Shown: positions 8,836 through 17,540, counted from the first letter of the stretch. The stretch: DNA of 45,892 bases from Sphingomonadales bacterium UBA6157 (GCA_002423025.1 DIUN01000042.1:1-45892); one strand, 5' to 3'. Numbers and translations: made by a program. The notes: generated by a model not told the origin, from the sequence alone.

Positions 8836-10063
8836 CGAGATAATCCTGTGCCTTGTCGCAATACCAATCGACAAACCGCAGTACCAGAGCCTCGGCATCC
8901 GGCGAATAGGGCCCTGGCATGTAGCCGGGAGACGCGATTCCGCGCTGGTTGTTCTCGGCCAGCTCTCGATCCTGCAGGTTGGTGCGGGTCAGCAGTTCGG
9001 CGAGCGGTTCGACATGGTAGTCGACCCCCTCTACCGCATCCTTGTGAACCAGCCATTTGGCAAAGACATGGGTCTCCTGCGGCGCGACAGGAAGCGCGCT
9101 GAACATGAACGTGAAGTCTGCGGTGGCGTGAGAGAAGCTGTGCGGCTCCAGCGCCCAGCGTAGCGAGCCGATGTCGCCATCGCCGGCGGCGCACATGAAC
9201 TTGCTGACGGCGTGCCTGCCATCCATCGTCATCGAGACATTGCCTGGATTGAGCGGGAAGCGCGCCGCCTGCCACCAGCTGCCCTCGACAGGTCCAACGC
9301 CAAGGCCGGCCGCAGCGAGACGGCGGTTGAAGGCCTCGACCCGCGCGGCATCCTCGCCATAGTCAAAATGCTTGGAGGCTTCGACAGGGAAGGTTTTTGA
9401 AAGCTCGGGGTGGCTGCCGGCGCAATGGTAGCACTCGCGGCCATTTTCCATCACCAGCTTCCAATTGGCCTTGTCGATCAGCACGCTCTCGAACGCCACC
9501 TTGGCGTTCAGCAGGTCATGCGGGGCCAGCAGCGGCTCGAAGGCCGCGCGGAACGGTGCGAAATCCGGTGGAGTTTCGGCAAGGCAAATGTAGATGACAC
9601 CGGCCATGCTTTCGAGATGGATCGGCCGCAGGCCATGTGCGCTGCGATTGAAACCCTCGGGCATGCGCGCGGCATGCGCCAGTTCACCAGAAAGATCATA
9701 GGTCCAGCGATGGTAAGGGCAGACCAGCCGCAGCCCGGTGCCGCGTCCTGGCGGGCAGATCTGCGCGCCGCGATGCCGGCAGCTGTTGTGAAAGGCATGG
9801 AGTTCACCATCCCGGTCCCGGGTGATGAGCACTGGCCAGCGGCCGAGCATGAGCGACAGGGTGGAATTGCGCTTGGGTAGCTCCACTTCGAAGCCGGCCA
9901 TGATCCAGGAGGTGCCAAAGATGGCGGCAAGGTCGAATTCGAAGATCTCAGGGTCGCTGTAGAAAGCCTGCGGCAGGCTGTGGCCGCTGCGGCGCTCGGC
10001 CAGCAGGCGCCTTATGCGGTCGTGGCCGGTGCGAACCGGGTCTGCAATGCTAGCATCCGTCAT
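8825..10063 (-). CDS. Rieske non-heme iron oxygenase, alpha subunit (betaine demethylase-like) 1
   Basis: This 412-residue protein has a Rieske [2Fe-2S] site made of Cys95-x-His97 and Cys115-x2-His118 (SCRHRGA ... CPYHRW). The mononuclear iron triad is His213, His218 (CYHCAGSH) and probably Asp365 (TNLQDRE). Glu206 or Glu210 sits at the inter-domain bridge. The pattern fits GbcA, stachydrine demethylase and CntA-like oxygenases, which remove a methyl group from quaternary ammonium compounds as formaldehyde or cleave the C-N bond. It is the first gene of the eight-gene minus-strand run and shares its promoter region with a divergent LysR gene. No ferredoxin/reductase partner is encoded in the window. 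Confidence 0.93.
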   Translation of the reverse strand: MTDASIADPVRTGHDRIRRLLAERRSGHSLPQAFYSDPEIFEFDLAAIFGTSWIMAGFEVELPKRNSTLSLMLGRWPVLITRDRDGELHAFHNSCRHRGAQICPPGRGTGLRLVCPYHRWTYDLSGELAHAARMPEGFNRSAHGLRPIHLESMAGVIYICLAETPPDFAPFRAAFEPLLAPHDLLNAKVAFESVLIDKANWKLVMENGRECYHCAGSHPELSKTFPVEASKHFDYGEDAARVEAFNRRLAAAGLGVGPVEGSWWQAARFPLNPGNVSMTMDGRHAVSKFMCAAGDGDIGSLRWALEPHSFSHATADFTFMFSALPVAPQETHVFAKWLVHKDAVEGVDYHVEPLAELLTRTNLQDRELAENNQRGIASPGYMPGPYSPDAEALVLRFVDWYCDKAQDYLDGR

Positions 10064-10182
10064 CGCAAATCAGTCGCACGGATGCCGCGCTGGCGGACAA
10101 TCGCATTTCCGCATACCCCTATCACGAAAGGTGGCGAATAAGCGTGCTTGCACGGCGCCATTGTTCTGCGACAGTCATGGGC
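10064..10182. promoter_or_regulatory. Divergent control region between Rieske operon and LysR gene
   Basis: The 119-bp gap between divergent starts must hold promoters for both directions. It contains CGCATACCCC at 10110-10119, followed by TATCACGAAA. The same ten bases recur upstream of the 28648 gene. A second CGCAT lies at 10102-10106. The ATA-CCCC-TAT core (10113-10122) is an inverted repeat of a size that could suit a LysR-type regulator. I could not assign -35 and -10 boxes with confidence. Confidence 0.5.
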
Positions 10183-11121
10183 ATGATCAACCGGCGCTGG
10201 TTGCCGCTGAATGCGCTTCGCGCGTTCGATGCGGTGGCACAAAATCTCAGTTTTACGTCGGGGGCGCAGGCGCTGCACGTCTCGCAAAGCGCGCTCAGCC
10301 GCCATGTCATCAGCCTGGAGGCGCTGCTTGGTCGCAAGCTGCTCGAGCGGCGGCCGCATGGTGTGGTGCTCACCGAGGCGGGTGCCGCGCTGCTGCCCGT
10401 GGTGCGCAAGTCGTTCGATCGCATCGAGGCGGTGCTCAACGAAATCCAGACAGGCGAGAGCGTGGGCCGGACGCTGCGCCTGCACGTGCCGCCCTCGCTG
10501 CTGCAGCAGCAAGTCTTGCCGATCCTGCGGGATTTTCGCCGCGAATTTCCCGAGATTCTCGTCGATGTATTCAGCACCCATGGCACAGGCCTGCCGCCCA
10601 GCGACATCGACATGGCGATCGTGTTCGACAGGCCCAGCGTCGATGACAAGATTACCGATCTGCTGTGGATGGTCCGGGTGACGCCGGTGTGCTCCCCTGC
10701 GCTCGCGGCGCGCCATGCCGGGCTCGGGCTTGCTGATTTCGTCGCCGCCAATGAGCTTCTCCACGTCAAGCTGGAGGGTCAGCCGCGCGGCCTGCTCTGG
10801 TCCGGGTTCAGCCGCCAGTGCGGCTTCTTTGCCGATACGGCGCGGGGGCTGGCATTCGATACTGCCATCGCCGCCGTGCATTATGCCATCGCTGGCGAAG
10901 GTGTGGCGCTCGCCGATGTCGACATGTTTGCCGAGGACATCGCCAGCGGGCGACTGGTGGCCCCCTATGACGCCGTGCACGAGGATGGCTATGGCTATTA
11001 CCTCAAGCTCCACGCCGAGGATCTGTCCGATCCTGCCATCGCCCTGCTGCGCTCCTGGGTGATTGCGCGCTTCGCCGCCCAAGCCTCGGCGCGTGCTGCG
11101 GCATCGCCCGCGCCGGGTTGA
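10183..11121 (+). CDS. LysR-family transcriptional regulator (GcvA-like) 1
   Basis: This 312-residue protein has the classic N-terminal winged helix-turn-helix (about residues 8-65, LNALRAFDAVAQNLSF...VSQSALSRHVISLE) and a LysR substrate-binding domain after residue 90. It is divergent from the Rieske/sox operon, a standard arrangement for the local activator, and likely responds to the substrate or an intermediate. In-frame starts at 10144 (GTG), 10177 and 10183 are possible. I chose 10183 because MINRRWLPLNALRAF aligns with typical GcvA-like N-termini. No clear Shine-Dalgarno sequence separates the options. Confidence 0.9.
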   Translation: MINRRWLPLNALRAFDAVAQNLSFTSGAQALHVSQSALSRHVISLEALLGRKLLERRPHGVVLTEAGAALLPVVRKSFDRIEAVLNEIQTGESVGRTLRLHVPPSLLQQQVLPILRDFRREFPEILVDVFSTHGTGLPPSDIDMAIVFDRPSVDDKITDLLWMVRVTPVCSPALAARHAGLGLADFVAANELLHVKLEGQPRGLLWSGFSRQCGFFADTARGLAFDTAIAAVHYAIAGEGVALADVDMFAEDIASGRLVAPYDAVHEDGYGYYLKLHAEDLSDPAIALLRSWVIARFAAQASARAAASPAPG

Positions 11122-11232
11122 CGGCATGACATATCGGCGGCGGCTATGCCGAAATGGCATTGGATGCCGCGCCTGCGTGGCTTACGCATCGCTGCAAAGC
11201 CTGTCCCTGCCTGTGCTGACCGGGAGCCGACC

Positions 11233-12552
11233 ATGACTGCCATTTCCAATGCCCAATCGCTCGATGCCTATTGGATGCCGTTCACGGCCAACCGCCAGTT
11301 CAAGGCAGCGCCGCGCATGCTCGCCTCGGCGCAGGGCATGTATTACACCAGCGACGATGGCCGCCGTGTGCTCGATGGCACGGCCGGGCTGTGGTGCGTC
11401 AACGCTGGCCATGGCCGGCGCGAGATTGCCGATGCCGTTGGCGAGCAACTGCGCACGCTGGATTTTGCGCCCAGCTTCCAGATGGGCCATCCGCTGGCTT
11501 TTCGCTTCGCCGAGCGGCTGGCCGAAATTGCACCGGGCGGGCTCGACAGGGTGTTCTTTACCGGCTCGGGCTCGGAATCGGTGGATACGGCGCTGAAGAT
11601 CGCGCTGGCCTATCAGCGCGCCATTGGCCAGGGCACGCGCACCCGTTTCATCGGACGCGAGCGCGGCTATCACGGCGTCGGCTTTGGCGGCATCTCGGTT
11701 GGCGGGCTGGTCAACAACCGCCGTGTCTTCACCACACTCCCCGGTGTCGATCATTTGCGCCACACCCATGATCTGGCGCGGAACAGCTTCTGCGAGGGAT
11801 TGCCGCAACACGGCGCCGAACTGGCCGATGATCTTGAACGGCTGGTGGCCTTGCATGGCGCCGAGACCATCGCGGCTGTCATCGTCGAGCCGGTGGCGGG
11901 TTCCACAGGTGTGCTGTTGCCGCCCGTGGGATATCTTGAGCGGCTCCGCAAGATCGCGACACAGCATGGCATCCTGCTGATCTTCGATGAAGTCATCACC
12001 GGTTTCGGCCGGCTCGGCACGCCGTTCGCGACAGAATATTTCGGCGTGACGCCCGATATCGTCACGGCTGCCAAGGGTCTCACCAATGGCTCGCTGCCGA
12101 TGGGTGCGGTGTTCTGCGGCCGCCATGTCCATGATGCGTTGATGCACGGGCCAGGCAACGCCATCGAGTTGTTCCACGGCTATACGTATTCGGCGCACCC
12201 TGTGGCCTGTGCCGCTGGCATGGCGACGCTGGACATCTATGCCCGGGAAGGCCTGCTGACGCGCGGTGCCGAGCTTGCCGCTTATTGGCAGGCGGCGTTG
12301 CTCAGCCTGCGAGATGCGAACCATGTCATCGACATCCGCACCATCGGCCTAGTGGCCGGCATCGAGTTGGCATCGCGCAAGGATGCGCCGGGCGCGCGGG
12401 CCTATGAAGCGTTTGTTGATTGCTTCGAGCGCGGGCTGCTGATCCGCGTGACCGGGGATATCATCGCGCTTTCGCCGCCACTGATCGTCGAGCGCGAGCA
12501 GATCGATACGATGGTGCAAATGGTCCGGGAAGCGCTCGCCCGCCTCGATTGA
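11233..12552 (+). CDS. Class III omega-aminotransferase (beta-alanine/omega-amino acid:pyruvate type)
   Basis: This 439-residue fold-type I PLP enzyme has a GSGSESVDTALK phosphate loop (111-122), Asp252 (FDEVITGFGR) and Schiff-base Lys281 (AAKGLTNG). The N-terminal AYWMPFTANRQFK and GTAGLWCVNAGHG are typical of beta-alanine:pyruvate aminotransferases (BauA/OapT group). The family transfers an omega-amino group (beta-alanine, taurine, GABA, amines) to pyruvate. The ATG at 11233 has GGGAG upstream; the open frame back to 11146 lacks family sequence. It lies 111 bp after the LysR gene in the same direction. It probably deaminates the demethylated product or a related amine. Confidence 0.9.
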   Translation: MTAISNAQSLDAYWMPFTANRQFKAAPRMLASAQGMYYTSDDGRRVLDGTAGLWCVNAGHGRREIADAVGEQLRTLDFAPSFQMGHPLAFRFAERLAEIAPGGLDRVFFTGSGSESVDTALKIALAYQRAIGQGTRTRFIGRERGYHGVGFGGISVGGLVNNRRVFTTLPGVDHLRHTHDLARNSFCEGLPQHGAELADDLERLVALHGAETIAAVIVEPVAGSTGVLLPPVGYLERLRKIATQHGILLIFDEVITGFGRLGTPFATEYFGVTPDIVTAAKGLTNGSLPMGAVFCGRHVHDALMHGPGNAIELFHGYTYSAHPVACAAGMATLDIYAREGLLTRGAELAAYWQAALLSLRDANHVIDIRTIGLVAGIELASRKDAPGARAYEAFVDCFERGLLIRVTGDIIALSPPLIVEREQIDTMVQMVREALARLD

Positions 12553-12571
12553 GGCCTTCAGTCGGGCAGGC

Positions 12572-13879
12572 TCAGCGTGGGGGCTGGGCGCGCAGCAAGT
12601 CCATGCCGCGTGCATGCCGCCTCTGGAAGCCCTTCCAAAGCGTCACGCCTTCGCCGCCAGGGCTGTAAGCGCCCCAGCCGGTGGTGGCAGGCGCGTTCCA
12701 TACTCCATCATCCGAGTTGCTGACGGCAACATCGAGATAGCTGGCACTTGCCGCATCGCCTCGCAAATGGCGGGCCAGAAACGCCGTGATGAAGTGCAGG
12801 TTGATGGCGTTGATCCGGTCCTGCCGCCAGACGGAATCCTCGAACCAGTCCATGTCCCAAACCGAGCTGCGCATCTCCGCCGGCGCCGGGTTGAGTGCCA
12901 CGGAGTGCCCTGCCTCGCGATAGGTGAGGAAGTAGCGCTCGCTGTTCACGGCATCGGCAAAGATCGCCTTTGCACCGCTGGCATAGTCCACCACCGGGTC
13001 GCGATTGCCGGCGATGAGCAGCATCGGCGCCGTGATGTCGGCCAGCCCGACCTTGCCCCAGGCGCCCGGTTCGCCGCCGCCGGCCGGTGCCATGGCCACG
13101 ATCGCCTTCAGCCCCGGCACGGTGATCTCGACTGCCCCTGGCGCGCCGCGGGCGATGCGCTTCATCCAGCCGCCTGGCACAACCTGCATGGCCGGCCCCT
13201 GTGGATCGAGCGAGGCGCCGCCAGCCGTGACAACGCCATAGCCACCCATGGAATAGCCGATCAGTGCCACGGCGGCGGGATCCACCTGCGTACCGAGCAG
13301 CGCCTTGAGCTGGCGGGCAACAAAGGCGATATCGAGCGGCCTGCGCAAGGATGGTGCAGCGCGGTCTGCCGGACGGGCGATATAGGGATTGGCATCCTCA
13401 TGGCGGATGCCGGCGACGACATAACCCTTGGAGGCGAGATTTTCGGTGAGCCAGGTCATCGCTGCCGGCGCGTTGCTGTAACCGTGTGAGAGGATGACGA
13501 GCGGCAGCGCCTTGCCACTGGCCGCAGCATCCCGCACGGCGATGCCGGGTACGGTGAAGCTGACGGCGGGTCGCGGTGGCTCGCCCCAGAACGCAGCGGA
13601 ATAGGTAACGCGCGGTGCTGCAACAGGGGCTGTTGCAGGATACCAGATGTCCACAACCAACTTGCGATCATGCAGCGGCACCTTGCCGGTTTCAAGATTG
13701 GCGGCGAGAAGGTCCGGCTGGGCCTTGTGGACGAATTCCACCGTGCGGAACCCAACACTGCTGGCGCCGAGCGCGGCGAGTTCCGGCGCATCAGCGGCGG
13801 GAATGCTGGGCGGGGCCGCTGAGGCCTCGGCAGTGGCCGCAAGGAGCGAAAAGCTCGCCAGGATTGTTCGCATTATCAT
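12572..13879 (-). CDS. Exported alpha/beta hydrolase (dienelactone hydrolase/PAF-acetylhydrolase-like)
   Basis: This 435-residue protein has a Sec-type signal peptide (MIMRTILASFSLLAATAEASA, probable cut near residue 21). The alpha/beta-hydrolase core shows an oxyanion segment LSHGYSN and nucleophile Ser210 in GYSMGG. Asp in AGNRDPVVDY and His in EAGHSVAL complete a plausible triad. It is expected in the periplasm or outside the cell, acting on an ester or lactone; substrate unknown. The start at 13879 is supported by AAGGGGC about 5 nt upstream. It follows purU by 25 bp on the same strand and is probably co-transcribed. Its 3' end converges on the aminotransferase gene with only 19 bp between stops. 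Confidence 0.87.
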   Translation of the reverse strand: MIMRTILASFSLLAATAEASAAPPSIPAADAPELAALGASSVGFRTVEFVHKAQPDLLAANLETGKVPLHDRKLVVDIWYPATAPVAAPRVTYSAAFWGEPPRPAVSFTVPGIAVRDAAASGKALPLVILSHGYSNAPAAMTWLTENLASKGYVVAGIRHEDANPYIARPADRAAPSLRRPLDIAFVARQLKALLGTQVDPAAVALIGYSMGGYGVVTAGGASLDPQGPAMQVVPGGWMKRIARGAPGAVEITVPGLKAIVAMAPAGGGEPGAWGKVGLADITAPMLLIAGNRDPVVDYASGAKAIFADAVNSERYFLTYREAGHSVALNPAPAEMRSSVWDMDWFEDSVWRQDRINAINLHFITAFLARHLRGDAASASYLDVAVSNSDDGVWNAPATTGWGAYSPGGEGVTLWKGFQRRHARGMDLLRAQPPR

Positions 13880-13904
13880 CGTCGCCCCTTTCACAAAGTG
13901 CCGC

Positions 13905-14765
13905 TCAGTCGCGGAAGACGATTGTTTTTGAACCATTGGGAATGACCCGACCATCGAGGTGCAGGCCGACGGCGCGGGCGAGCACGCGACGCTCGATATC
14001 ACGGCCCTTGCGCACCAGATCGTCTGGTGTGTCGGAATGGCTGATCCGCTCGACATCCTGTTCGATAATCGGGCCTTCATCGAGGTCGCCGGTAACGTAA
14101 TGCGCAGTCGCGCCGATCAGCTTGACGCCGCGGCCATGGGCCTGATGATACGGTTTGGCGCCTTTGAACCCGGGCAGGAAGCTGTGGTGAATATTGATGC
14201 AGCGGCCGCGCAACTTCTCGACGAGATCGGCTGAAAGGATCTGCATGTAGCGCGCCAGCACGGCGAGGTCGGAACCGGTGCTGGTGAAGAACTCCCAGAT
14301 GCGCGCTTCCTGCTCGGCCTTTGTTGCCGGCGTGATAGGGAGATAGTGGAAGGGCAGGTCCTCCAGATCGGCGGCCTGGTATGTCTCGCGCGGGTGATTT
14401 GAGATGATGCCGCTGATTTCCATGGCGAGTTCACCGGTGCGACGCCTGTAGAGCAGGTCCACCAGGCAATGGTCGTTCTTCGAGGCGAGGATGAGTACCT
14501 TCTGACGCTCGCTGCGGGCATGGATATGCCAATCCATGCCGTAGCGGGTCGCGATCGTGGAAAACCCCGCCTTGAAGGCGTCGATCGCATCGCCATCCGC
14601 GAACTTGAATGTCGTTCTCATGAAGAAGAGGTTGTTCTCGGCATCATTATACTGATGTGATTCAGTTATGTTGCCGCCATTTGTGAATATATGGCTCGAA
14701 ACTTGAGAAACAATTCCAGGAACATCCTGGCAAGAAAATGTCAGGATATAATGCTCGATATTCAC
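13905..14765 (-). CDS. purU: Formyltetrahydrofolate deformylase
   Basis: This 286-residue protein has an N-terminal ACT domain (about 5-80) and a formyltransferase-fold hydrolase domain. The catalytic triad is Asn191, His193 (NIHHSFLPGFKG) and Asp229 (GDLDEGPII). PurU hydrolyses 10-formyl-THF to formate and THF. Family knowledge: purU often sits with soxBDAG because sarcosine oxidase loads THF with C1 units. That fits its place here between sarcosine oxidase and two DMGDH-like genes. The start is a GTG at 14765 with TGGGGAAA about 6 nt upstream. Confidence 0.96.
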   Translation of the reverse strand: MNIEHYILTFSCQDVPGIVSQVSSHIFTNGGNITESHQYNDAENNLFFMRTTFKFADGDAIDAFKAGFSTIATRYGMDWHIHARSERQKVLILASKNDHCLVDLLYRRRTGELAMEISGIISNHPRETYQAADLEDLPFHYLPITPATKAEQEARIWEFFTSTGSDLAVLARYMQILSADLVEKLRGRCINIHHSFLPGFKGAKPYHQAHGRGVKLIGATAHYVTGDLDEGPIIEQDVERISHSDTPDDLVRKGRDIERRVLARAVGLHLDGRVIPNGSKTIVFRD

Positions 14766-14806
14766 AACTGTTTCCCCAGATCATGCGCATCGCCGGAGCG
14801 GAGGTT

Positions 14807-14835
14807 GAATGGTGCATGCTTCGCGCGCTTGTCAA
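14807..14835 (-). promoter_or_regulatory. Possible purU promoter
   Basis: A perfect TTGACA -35 box reads on the minus strand at 14835-14830. The -10 position, about 17 bp on, is poor (CATTCA or CCATTC near 14807-14812). It would give a leader of roughly 35 nt before the GTG at 14765. The -35 match is strong but the -10 is weak, so the call is tentative. Confidence 0.3.
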
Positions 14836-14890
14836 CAGCAGCGCGTAGCGCCTTTGGCGGCACTTTTGAGGAATTGGGGAAATACGGGGG

Positions 14891-14918
14891 TAAGGCTTCT
14901 TAGTAAGTTTACTCCTTA
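14891..14918. repeat. Nested inverted repeat in the purU/TonB-receptor gap
   Basis: TAAGG (14891-14895) pairs with CCTTA (14914-14918). An inner AGTAA-GT-TTACT (14902-14913) forms a second stem, leaving a six-base bulge CTTCTT on one side. It lies in a 354-bp gap without genes between divergent purU and the receptor. It could be an operator or an RNA hairpin. No other convincing element was seen in the gap besides the candidate promoters. Confidence 0.35.
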
Positions 14919-15045
14919 TTTTCCAATGTGTTGCTTGTTTTCAGCTTCGCCCGGACCGGCTTTGCGAACTTCCGCGCGGAAATTTTTCTTATCGATTCCG
15001 CAAAAACCTTCAATTGCCGCGCGGCATCGTTGCGGAGAGGCTTCG

Positions 15046-15116
15046 TCACTGTATCGACCCAAACATAATATAAATTACTGAAAATACTGGGTTCGGACGA
15101 AAAAGTCGGGGGAAGC
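15046..15116 (+). promoter_or_regulatory. Candidate promoter and strong RBS of TonB receptor 1
   Basis: An AT-rich stretch ACATAATATAAATTA (15063-15077) offers -10-like TAATAT or TATAAA. A weak -35 (TCACTG, 15046-15051) lies 17 bp ahead of the latter. A strong Shine-Dalgarno sequence GGGGGAAG (about 15108-15115) precedes the ATG at 15120. The RBS is clear; the promoter boxes are tentative. Confidence 0.35.
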
Positions 15117-15119
15117 TTG

Positions 15120-17516
15120 ATGAAGAATGCCTGGAAGAGTTCGGCCGCGCTGGCCGTTATTGCGATGTTCGGATCGGGTGCCAGCCCGGTCGCAGCGCAG
15201 ACTGCCGCTGCGGTGGAGACTGGAATTGCCGATATCGTCGTGACGGCGACACGCCGCTCGGAAAACCTCCAGGACGTGCCGATCTCAGTGCAGGCGCTCA
15301 GTGGTGATACGCTGAGCGAACTCGGCGTTGTCAACTTCGACAAGCTGATCGAATATCTGCCAAACGTTCGCACCGGCGGCCGCGGCCCCGGCCAGTCGCA
15401 GATCTACATTCGCGGCCTTTCCACCGATACCCAGTCGATCCTTGTCGCCGGCTCCGCGGGTGTGAACCCCAACGTGGCCCTCTACATTGATGATGCCTCG
15501 GTCTCGATCCCGGCTCGTAACCTCGATGTCTACACGGCCGATCTCAATCGCGTTGAAGTGCTCGGCGGCCCGCAGGGCACGTTGTTCGGCGCCAGTGCGA
15601 TGGGCGGCGCGGTGCGCTATATCACCAACAAGCCGGACACGAGCGCCTTCCACGCCGGCTTCAAGGGCGGCATCTCCTTCACCAAGGGTGGCGATTCCAG
15701 CAACTCGGTCGAGGGCTTCATCAACGTCCCGATCATCAAGGACAAGCTGGCCGTTCGACTGGTCGTCTATAATGATACCCGCGGCGGCTATATCGACAAC
15801 GTGCTCGGCAGCTTCCGCATGCAGAGCAACCCCAACAACGGCCTTGGCGGGTCGCCGAATGCCGTGCGTCCGACGATAACCAATTCCCAGTTCGTCGAGG
15901 ATAACTTCAACGACGCCAGCTACCAAGGCTTCCGCGTCTCGGCGAAGTACAACATCAACGAAGATTGGTCGATCAACGTCCAGCACATGCGCCAGACCCT
16001 CGAAGTCGATGGCGTGTTCGATTATGATCCGCTGATCGGTGACCTGAAGGTCCAGCGTTACAACCCCGATGAGCTGACCGACAAGTTCAACCAGACCGCA
16101 TGGACCCTCGAAGGTCGCCTCGGTGAGTTGGATGTGATCTACACCGGCGCCTACCTCGATCGCCAGGCGATCCAGAAGGTCGATTACACGGCCTATTCCA
16201 ACGCCGGCCCGTTCGCTGCCTACTATATCTGCAAGTATCCAGGCTATGCGACCTGCGCCACACCGCGCATGTCGTTCCAAGGGGACAATGGCAACACCCG
16301 TATTTCGCAGGAAGTGCGCGTCTCGACCCCTGCGGACAAACGTATCCGCGTTATTGCCGGCGCCTATTTCGACCGCGCCAAGATCTTCGATATCGGCGAG
16401 TTCAACTATGAAGGCTCGATCGAGCAGGGCTTCGTGCCCAATGCGCCGATCGCCGGGGCAACAGCGATCAATCCAAATCCGCGCGGTCCAGGTGTGACTT
16501 TCTTCAACGACATCACGCGCACGGATCGCCAGATCGCGGCATTTGGTGAAGTCGCCTTTGATATCATTCCCGAGAAGCTGATCCTGACCGGCGGTTTGCG
16601 CTACTATGATCAGAAGGCAACGATCGCGGGTTCGGCCAACTTCGGAAACAAGGGCGTAGACGGGAATTCCGGCTACAATCTCGATGCCATCCACACCGCG
16701 CCACGCAAGGAAAAGGGTGTCATTCTCAAGGGCAACCTGACCTTCAAGCCCAATGACGACATGCTGTTCTACGCCACCTATTCGGAAGGCTTCCGTCCAG
16801 GCGGGTTCAACCGTATCGGTCGGGCCAGCGGCACCCCGCAGGATCCGCGGACTCCCATCCCGTTCGGTTACGATACCGACACCGTCACTAACTATGAGGC
16901 AGGCGCCAAGCTGTCGCTGGCCGACAACCGCGTTGTCTTCAATATCGCAGCCTATCACATCGACTGGAAGGACATTCAGGTCTCGGTTTATGATCCGCAG
17001 CTGTTCTTCCTGACCTTTGCGGCGAATTGTTGCGATGCGACTATCAACGGCGTTGAGGGTGACCTGACGGTGCAGCCGATCCCCGGCCTGACCTTCAATG
17101 CTGCCGCTGCCTACAACCGCTCCAAGCTCACACGTGCTGCCGTTGGCGGCCAGGCTCTGGGTGGCATCGTGCCGCTGGGCAGCCAGTTGGCGCTCAGCCC
17201 CAAGTTCCAGGGCAACGCCCGTATTCGCTACGAGCATGAATATGGCAGCGGTCTCAAGGCGTTCGGCCAGGCCGGCGTTCACTTTGTCGGCAGCAGCCAT
17301 ACCTCGATCAATGTCGGCGCCGATTATCCGCTGCCATCGTACACCACAGCCGATGCCGCGCTGGGTGTCGACGCGCCGGAATGGGGTGCCCAGCTGTTCG
17401 TCGAGAACCTGACCGACTCTCGCCCGGCGATCTACATCAACGCTTCGGACCGCGTTGCCCGCACCACCACGATCCGGCCGCGCACCATCGGCCTGCGCGT
17501 GTCCTACAAATACTGA
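15120..17516 (+). CDS. TonB-dependent outer-membrane receptor 1
   Basis: This 798-residue protein has a signal peptide (about 1-26, cut after PVAA), a TonB box (ADIVVTATRR, about 37-46) and a plug domain with QDVPISVQAL. The conserved plug end RVEVLGGPQGTLFGASAMGGAVRYITNKPD is followed by a 22-strand barrel ending in the aromatic residue of RVSYKY. It imports a ligand across the outer membrane using TonB energy. The ligand is unknown. The neighbouring MFS carrier and oxidative enzymes suggest an organic nutrient rather than iron. I took the ATG at 15120 rather than the TTG one codon earlier. Confidence 0.95.
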   Translation: MKNAWKSSAALAVIAMFGSGASPVAAQTAAAVETGIADIVVTATRRSENLQDVPISVQALSGDTLSELGVVNFDKLIEYLPNVRTGGRGPGQSQIYIRGLSTDTQSILVAGSAGVNPNVALYIDDASVSIPARNLDVYTADLNRVEVLGGPQGTLFGASAMGGAVRYITNKPDTSAFHAGFKGGISFTKGGDSSNSVEGFINVPIIKDKLAVRLVVYNDTRGGYIDNVLGSFRMQSNPNNGLGGSPNAVRPTITNSQFVEDNFNDASYQGFRVSAKYNINEDWSINVQHMRQTLEVDGVFDYDPLIGDLKVQRYNPDELTDKFNQTAWTLEGRLGELDVIYTGAYLDRQAIQKVDYTAYSNAGPFAAYYICKYPGYATCATPRMSFQGDNGNTRISQEVRVSTPADKRIRVIAGAYFDRAKIFDIGEFNYEGSIEQGFVPNAPIAGATAINPNPRGPGVTFFNDITRTDRQIAAFGEVAFDIIPEKLILTGGLRYYDQKATIAGSANFGNKGVDGNSGYNLDAIHTAPRKEKGVILKGNLTFKPNDDMLFYATYSEGFRPGGFNRIGRASGTPQDPRTPIPFGYDTDTVTNYEAGAKLSLADNRVVFNIAAYHIDWKDIQVSVYDPQLFFLTFAANCCDATINGVEGDLTVQPIPGLTFNAAAAYNRSKLTRAAVGGQALGGIVPLGSQLALSPKFQGNARIRYEHEYGSGLKAFGQAGVHFVGSSHTSINVGADYPLPSYTTADAALGVDAPEWGAQLFVENLTDSRPAIYINASDRVARTTTIRPRTIGLRVSYKY

Positions 17517-17540
17517 AGCAAAGCAGCTTGATGGCGGATC

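Noticed and set aside
14970..14981. TTCCGCGCGGAA palindrome as a terminator
   Set aside because: Only a 4-bp stem once a loop is allowed, and it lies upstream of the receptor rather than after a gene.
14691..15081. Small open frames in the purU/receptor gap (14691-14903, 14809-15081)
   Set aside because: Low-complexity translations, no clear RBS, and they overlap the likely promoters of both flanking genes.
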